From Rhodobacteraceae bacterium UBA6273 (GTDB lineage: Bacteria > Pseudomonadota > Alphaproteobacteria > Rhodobacterales > Rhodobacteraceae), in the NCBI GenBank assembly GCA_002440625.1, contig DJUV01000036.1, positions 1-8,947 of the forward strand: a stretch of 8,947 nt of DNA, read 5' to 3'. Made by a program: the position numbers and the translations under genes. Position 1 is the stretch's first letter; the number at the start of each line of letters is the position of its first letter. This document shows positions 5,927 to 8,947 of the stretch, piece by piece. The notes under the pieces were generated by a model that was given only the letters and a program-made list of their open reading frames with translations, was not told the DNA's origin and ran no database searches.

Positions 5927-7237
5927 TCAGACCGCCGCCAGAACCTCGTCCAGCCGCTCCAGCAGAAGATCGGCATTCTCGCGGCCAAAGGTCAGCGGCG
6001 GGCGGATCTTGAGGATGTTTCCGGCCTTGCCGGTGGCTGAGATGAGCACGCGCCTTTCGCGCAGCCCGTTGACGATCCGCGCGGCAAGAGCCGCATCCGG
6101 CGCGCCGTCCCTTTCCACATCGACCCCGGCGAAAAGCCCCGCTGCCCGCACCTCGGCCAGCACCCCGTGCCGGGTGCCAAGCGCACGGAGTCCGTCGGCA
6201 AGATAGGCGCCGGTCACCCGTGCATTCTCCATCAGCCCCTCCTCCGCGATCACGTCGAAGACGGCATTCGCGGTGGCGGCGGCGACGGCATTGCCACCGA
6301 AGGTGTTGAAGTAGCGCACTTTCGACCCAAAGCCCGCGACAACCTCTGGCCGGACCACCAGCCCGGCGATCGGATAGCCGTTGCCCATCGGCTTGCCCAT
6401 GGTGACGATGTCCGGGGTGATCCCGTGGCGCATGAAGCCCCACATCGCCTCGCCCGTCCGCGCGAAACCGGGCTGCACCTCATCTGCGATGAAAAGCCCG
6501 CCGGCGTCACGGATCGCCTCGACTGCCGGGGCCAGGAAGCCCTTCGGGTCGGCAAAGACGCCGTCCGACGAAAAGATCGTGTCGACGAGAAAGGCGGCAG
6601 GCCTGATGCCGTGGCGCGACAGATCGGCGGCGGCGGCAGTGACGGCAGCGGCGAAGCCTGCGCCCAGATCCTGCCCGTAGTGGCGCGGATCAGGTGCGGG
6701 GATGGTGCGGACATGGGCACCAAGCGGCACGCCCGCCCCGAAGGAGGGCGAAAGCTCGGCAATGCTGCTGGTCACGCCATGATAGGCGTTTTCCGTCACG
6801 ATCACGCCGGTGCCGCCGGTATGTTCACGGGCGATGCGCAGGGCGAGATCGTTGGCCTCGGACCCGGTGCAGGTGAACATGGCGTGGGAAAGCGCAGCCG
6901 GGAAGGTGGCAAGCAGCCGTTCGGCATAGCCAAGGATGCCGTCATGGAGGTAGCGGGTATGGGTGGCGAGCGTCGCCGCCTGTGCGGCCATTGCGGCCAC
7001 GACGCGGGGATGACAATGGCCGACGCAGGCCACGTTGTTGTAGGCGTCGAGATAGGCCTTGCCGTCCTTGTCATAAAGCCAGACGCCCTCCCCCCGCACC
7101 AGATGCACCGGGGTTTCGTAGAAAAGCCGGTAGGCCGGGCCAAGTGCCTTTTGCCGCCGGGCGACAAGGGCCTGATCGCCGGGCGAAAGATCGCCTTTCC
7201 CCGCGACATAGGCATTGGGCATGGTGTCGCGGCTCAT
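5927..7237 (-). CDS. AGXT2L-type PLP phospho-lyase (class III aminotransferase family)
   Basis: This 436-residue class III PLP enzyme resembles human ETNPPL and PHYKPL (AGXT2L1/2) more than ordinary transaminases. Those enzymes release phosphate and ammonia from O-phosphoethanolamine or 5-phosphohydroxylysine to give an aldehyde. Shared blocks include NNVACVGHCHP (67-77), TGSEANDLALRIAR (124-137), ENAYHG (149-154), ADEVQPGFAR (251-260, Asp252 to the pyridine nitrogen), IVTMGKPMGNGYPI with PLP Lys282 (277-290), YFNTFGGN (309-316) and a C-terminal RRVLIS...ILKIRPP. It is cytoplasmic, with no signal peptide. ATG 7237 overlaps the upstream kinase stop by four bases (ATGA), with AAAGGA six bases before it, so the two are translationally coupled. 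That kinase partner supports phospho-lyase over transaminase activity. The true substrate is undetermined; a plain omega-transaminase remains possible. Confidence 0.85.
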   Translation of the reverse strand: MSRDTMPNAYVAGKGDLSPGDQALVARRQKALGPAYRLFYETPVHLVRGEGVWLYDKDGKAYLDAYNNVACVGHCHPRVVAAMAAQAATLATHTRYLHDGILGYAERLLATFPAALSHAMFTCTGSEANDLALRIAREHTGGTGVIVTENAYHGVTSSIAELSPSFGAGVPLGAHVRTIPAPDPRHYGQDLGAGFAAAVTAAAADLSRHGIRPAAFLVDTIFSSDGVFADPKGFLAPAVEAIRDAGGLFIADEVQPGFARTGEAMWGFMRHGITPDIVTMGKPMGNGYPIAGLVVRPEVVAGFGSKVRYFNTFGGNAVAAATANAVFDVIAEEGLMENARVTGAYLADGLRALGTRHGVLAEVRAAGLFAGVDVERDGAPDAALAARIVNGLRERRVLISATGKAGNILKIRPPLTFGRENADLLLERLDEVLAAV

Positions 7238-8274
7238 GGCTGTTCCTTTGCGAGCGTGTCGGCAAGACGGCCCTGCGCCTCGGCCCGGTCGAGGGCGGCG
7301 AGGGCTTCGAAGCCGGCGCGGGAGGAGGGCAGGTTGCGCAGGAAATAGGCGGCATTCTCGGGCTGCCGCGCGGCGCGCCAGTTCGACAGGACCGCCGTCG
7401 TCACCATCCGGAGCGCGACGAGGTCAAGGATCAGCGTTGCCTCGCCCGGCAAAAGCGGCAGCACCGAATGCCAGCCGGTGACAACGTCGGAAAGCGTGTC
7501 GAGCGGGCTGGCGGCATCGGCGTGGTAGGAGGCGGCAACGGCGAGGTCGCAGATGCGGGCGGTGCGGACCATGTCGCCGAAATCGAGGATGCCGGTGATT
7601 TCGGTCGCAGCCGGGCCGGTCAGAAGGTTGTGCGGGTTGAAATCGGCATGGACCACCTGCCACGGCAGCACGGCCAGCGCCGGCGCGGTTTCGGCATCAA
7701 AGCGGTCGAGAGCCGCTGTGCAAAGACCGCGCAGGCCGGGTTCGGGGACGGAATCCAGCAGCGGGCGGAGCTTGGCGGCATTGCGGATGTCCCAGATCAG
7801 CTCGTGATCCTCGGCGGGGTGGGAAAAGCCTTGAAGCGCGCGGGTGAGGCTCGCGGCACTTCTGCCGACGCTGCGCCTCAAGGCCGGCGAGGCGGGGGCC
7901 GCATGCAAGGGCGTGCCGTCGAGCCAGGTCAGGAGCCTCAGGACATGGCCGCCGGGCAGAAGCGTCTCTTCCTGCCCGCTCACGCTGGCGATGACGCGCT
8001 GGACCGGCAGATCGGGCGCTGTCCGCGCGATATGGGCCAGCGCGCGGGTCTGGAAATTCGTCACCTCGCGCGGTTCGGCGGCGTTTGCGATCTTCAGCAC
8101 ATAGCGCCGCCCGTCCTCGGCGGTCAGGCGGAAGTTCTGGTCACGCTCGGAGGTCAGGGGATCGAGCCGGCCCGTGAGGCCGAAAAGGTCGCGGGCAAGC
8201 GCCGCCGCGGCTTCGCCTGAAAAGCGCGGCTGGTCGGCTGTCATCCTTGTCCCGGCGGCGGTCGAGTCAGTCAT
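7234..8274 (-). CDS. Hydroxylysine kinase-like APH-fold phosphotransferase
   Basis: This 346-residue kinase of the aminoglycoside phosphotransferase/choline kinase fold resembles hydroxylysine kinase (HYKK/AGPHD1), which phosphorylates 5-hydroxylysine. The N-lobe has ERDQNF (43-48) and the ATP-binding Lys61 in YVLKIAN. The hinge region VLRLLTWLDGTPL (111-123) and QGFSHP (148-153) match the HYKK pattern. The catalytic loop is VVHADFNPHN (207-216; Asp211, Asn216) and the metal-binding DFG is in GILDFGDM (228-235). ATG 8274 was chosen over in-frame ATGs at 8325 and 8244: AAGGA lies six bases upstream of it, and the 8325 start would lie at the predicted promoter. It is the first gene of a two-gene operon whose product would feed the coupled phospho-lyase. 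Homoserine, ethanolamine or other amino alcohols are alternative substrates. Confidence 0.82.
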   Translation of the reverse strand: MTDSTAAGTRMTADQPRFSGEAAAALARDLFGLTGRLDPLTSERDQNFRLTAEDGRRYVLKIANAAEPREVTNFQTRALAHIARTAPDLPVQRVIASVSGQEETLLPGGHVLRLLTWLDGTPLHAAPASPALRRSVGRSAASLTRALQGFSHPAEDHELIWDIRNAAKLRPLLDSVPEPGLRGLCTAALDRFDAETAPALAVLPWQVVHADFNPHNLLTGPAATEITGILDFGDMVRTARICDLAVAASYHADAASPLDTLSDVVTGWHSVLPLLPGEATLILDLVALRMVTTAVLSNWRAARQPENAAYFLRNLPSSRAGFEALAALDRAEAQGRLADTLAKEQP

Positions 8275-8289
8275 GGCGGTTCCTTGCGG

Positions 8290-8301
8290 GGTCGCGCGAC
8301 C
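8290..8301. promoter_or_regulatory. 12-bp palindrome, candidate operator of the kinase/phospho-lyase operon
   Basis: GGTCGCGCGACC is a perfect palindrome just downstream of (and touching) the candidate -10 box on the minus strand, 16 bases before the kinase start codon. That places it where a repressor would block transcription initiation. The short CpG-rich core could also arise by chance in this composition. Confidence 0.4.
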
Positions 8302-8327
8302 TAGCCATGTTTGCAGGGCAGGCACAA
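8299..8327 (-). promoter_or_regulatory. Candidate promoter of the kinase/phospho-lyase operon
   Basis: Read on the minus strand, TTGTGC (complement of 8322-8327) is followed after exactly 17 bases by CTAGGT (complement of 8299-8304). The boxes match sigma-70 consensus moderately, but the spacing is ideal. They lie directly after the permease terminator and 25 bases before the kinase ATG, where a promoter is needed. Confidence 0.45.
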
Positions 8328-8350
8328 GAAGGGGCCGGCTGGCCCCTTCT
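8327..8350 (-). terminator. Intrinsic terminator of the permease gene
   Basis: AGAAGGGGCC (8327-8336) and GGCCCCTTCT (8341-8350) form a perfect 10-bp stem with a 4-base loop, 13 bases past the permease stop on the minus strand. The descending arm ends in TTCTTG on that strand, a weak U-tract. It separates the permease from the kinase operon. Confidence 0.8.
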
Positions 8351-8363
8351 CATGGCGGGACGA

Positions 8364-8947
8364 TCAGTGCTCGATCGCTTCGGCCGCGCGGCGGAGGTCT
8401 TCTTCCGTGCCGGAAGCGCCGTTGAAGAAGGCGTTGAGCGCGACGGCGGCGATAGTGGCAAGGAGGATGCCGGATTCGATCAAGGGATGGATGCCGTTCG
8501 GCAGCCACATCTTGAAGTCGGGCGCGATGAGCGGGATCATCCCGAAGCCGAGGCTGATCGCCACGATGAAGAGGTTGTGGCGGTTCGTCGCGAAATCGAC
8601 CCCGGCGGCGAGGATGCGGATGCCCGTCGCCGCGACCATCCCGAACATCACCAGCCCCGCGCCGCCAAGGACCGAGACTGGCAGCGCCTCGACCAGCGCG
8701 CCCATCTTCGGCACCAGACCGAAGACGATGAGGATGAGGCCACCCGCCACACAGATGAAGCGGCTCTTGATGCCGGTCACGCCCACCAGGCCGACGTTCT
8801 GGCTGAACGACGTATAGGGGAAGGTGTTGAAGATGCCGCCGATCACCGTGCCAAGGCCATCGGTGCGAAGTCCGGCCGACAGCCGCTCGGGCGTGATCTT
8901 GCGGCCGGTCATGTCGCCGAGGGCAAGGAACATGCCGGTCGATTCGA
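8364..8947 (-). CDS. NCS2 family purine (xanthine/urate-type) permease, 5' partial
   Basis: This is the C-terminal 193 residues of a nucleobase:cation symporter-2 (NAT/NCS2) inner-membrane transporter; the start lies beyond the window end. The fragment opens with ESTGMFLALGDMTG, the conserved acidic substrate-binding helix. It contains the NAT signature QNVGLVGVTG (49-58 of the fragment), within the stretch FPYTSFSQNVGLVGVTG. Hydrophobic segments at about 63-79, 89-116, 124-141 and 157-174 fit the last membrane helices. The stretch VPKMGALVEALPVSVLGGAG and the following GMVAATGIRI are closest to xanthine or urate permeases, not uracil UraA, as I recall those families. A short charged cytoplasmic tail ends the protein. 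A strong terminator follows, so it is probably not cotranscribed with the kinase operon. Exact substrate is not provable from this fragment. Confidence 0.88.
   Translation of the reverse strand, partial: ESTGMFLALGDMTGRKITPERLSAGLRTDGLGTVIGGIFNTFPYTSFSQNVGLVGVTGIKSRFICVAGGLILIVFGLVPKMGALVEALPVSVLGGAGLVMFGMVAATGIRILAAGVDFATNRHNLFIVAISLGFGMIPLIAPDFKMWLPNGIHPLIESGILLATIAAVALNAFFNGASGTEEDLRRAAEAIEH

Noticed and set aside
4866..6443. 525-codon open frame on the minus strand opposite gap and into the phospho-lyase gene
   Set aside because: Its translation is low-complexity Arg/Gly/Ala-rich with no recognisable domain. It lies antisense to gap and out of frame with the phospho-lyase gene, as expected for shadow frames in GC-rich DNA.
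6167..8220. Long open frames on the + strand opposite the phospho-lyase and kinase genes
   Set aside because: Both are antisense to genes with strong family motifs, lack a Shine-Dalgarno site and have biased Arg/Gly-rich composition.
8275..8325. Upstream ATG at 8325 for the kinase
   Set aside because: It has no Shine-Dalgarno, lies at the terminator/promoter region, and the added residues are not family-like; ATG 8274 has AAGGA at good spacing.
1..8947. CRISPR array, insertion sequence or prophage
   Set aside because: No regularly spaced direct repeats, transposase, integrase or terminal inverted repeats were seen on reading either strand.

Overview
The window is GC-rich (about two thirds G+C by eye), with Shine-Dalgarno-led genes and protein sequences typical of Alphaproteobacteria. 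The dnaX–ybaB–recR order, a TrcR (DUF1013) protein and the style of the intergenic DNA point to the order Rhodobacterales (Rhodobacteraceae/Paracoccaceae). This placement comes from recognising protein families, not from a database search. No insertion sequence, phage gene, tRNA, rRNA or CRISPR array was seen.

Left part (1-2533, + strand): a tight replication and repair operon. It holds the 3' two thirds of dnaX (clamp-loader tau subunit, cut by the window start), ybaB (nucleoid-associated protein), recR (TTG start) and a small NTF2/SnoaL-like protein translationally coupled to recR. After a 101-bp gap with a candidate promoter comes a secreted four-cysteine protein of unknown function (2635-3165).

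Middle (3182-5924): trcR lies on the minus strand. A 125-bp intergenic region with nested inverted repeats separates it from a divergent periplasmic RNase T2. A 245-bp gap follows, with several strong hairpins (two of them mutually exclusive), a TGTCAC-G-GTGACA palindrome and a sequence that resembles an intergenic element I recall from Rhodobacterales. It leads into a glyceraldehyde-3-phosphate dehydrogenase gene whose sequence is somewhat unlike the standard glycolytic enzyme.

Right part (5927-8947, minus strand): a two-gene operon joined by an ATGA overlap. It encodes a hydroxylysine-kinase-like phosphotransferase and a class III PLP enzyme closely resembling the AGXT2L phospho-lyases (ethanolamine-phosphate or 5-phosphohydroxylysine phospho-lyase). 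Together they predict a route in which an amino alcohol is phosphorylated and then loses phosphate and ammonia to give an aldehyde. The operon has its own candidate promoter with a perfect 12-bp palindrome, just past a strong terminator that ends an upstream NCS2 purine permease (cut by the window end). This pair is the most interesting system in the window.
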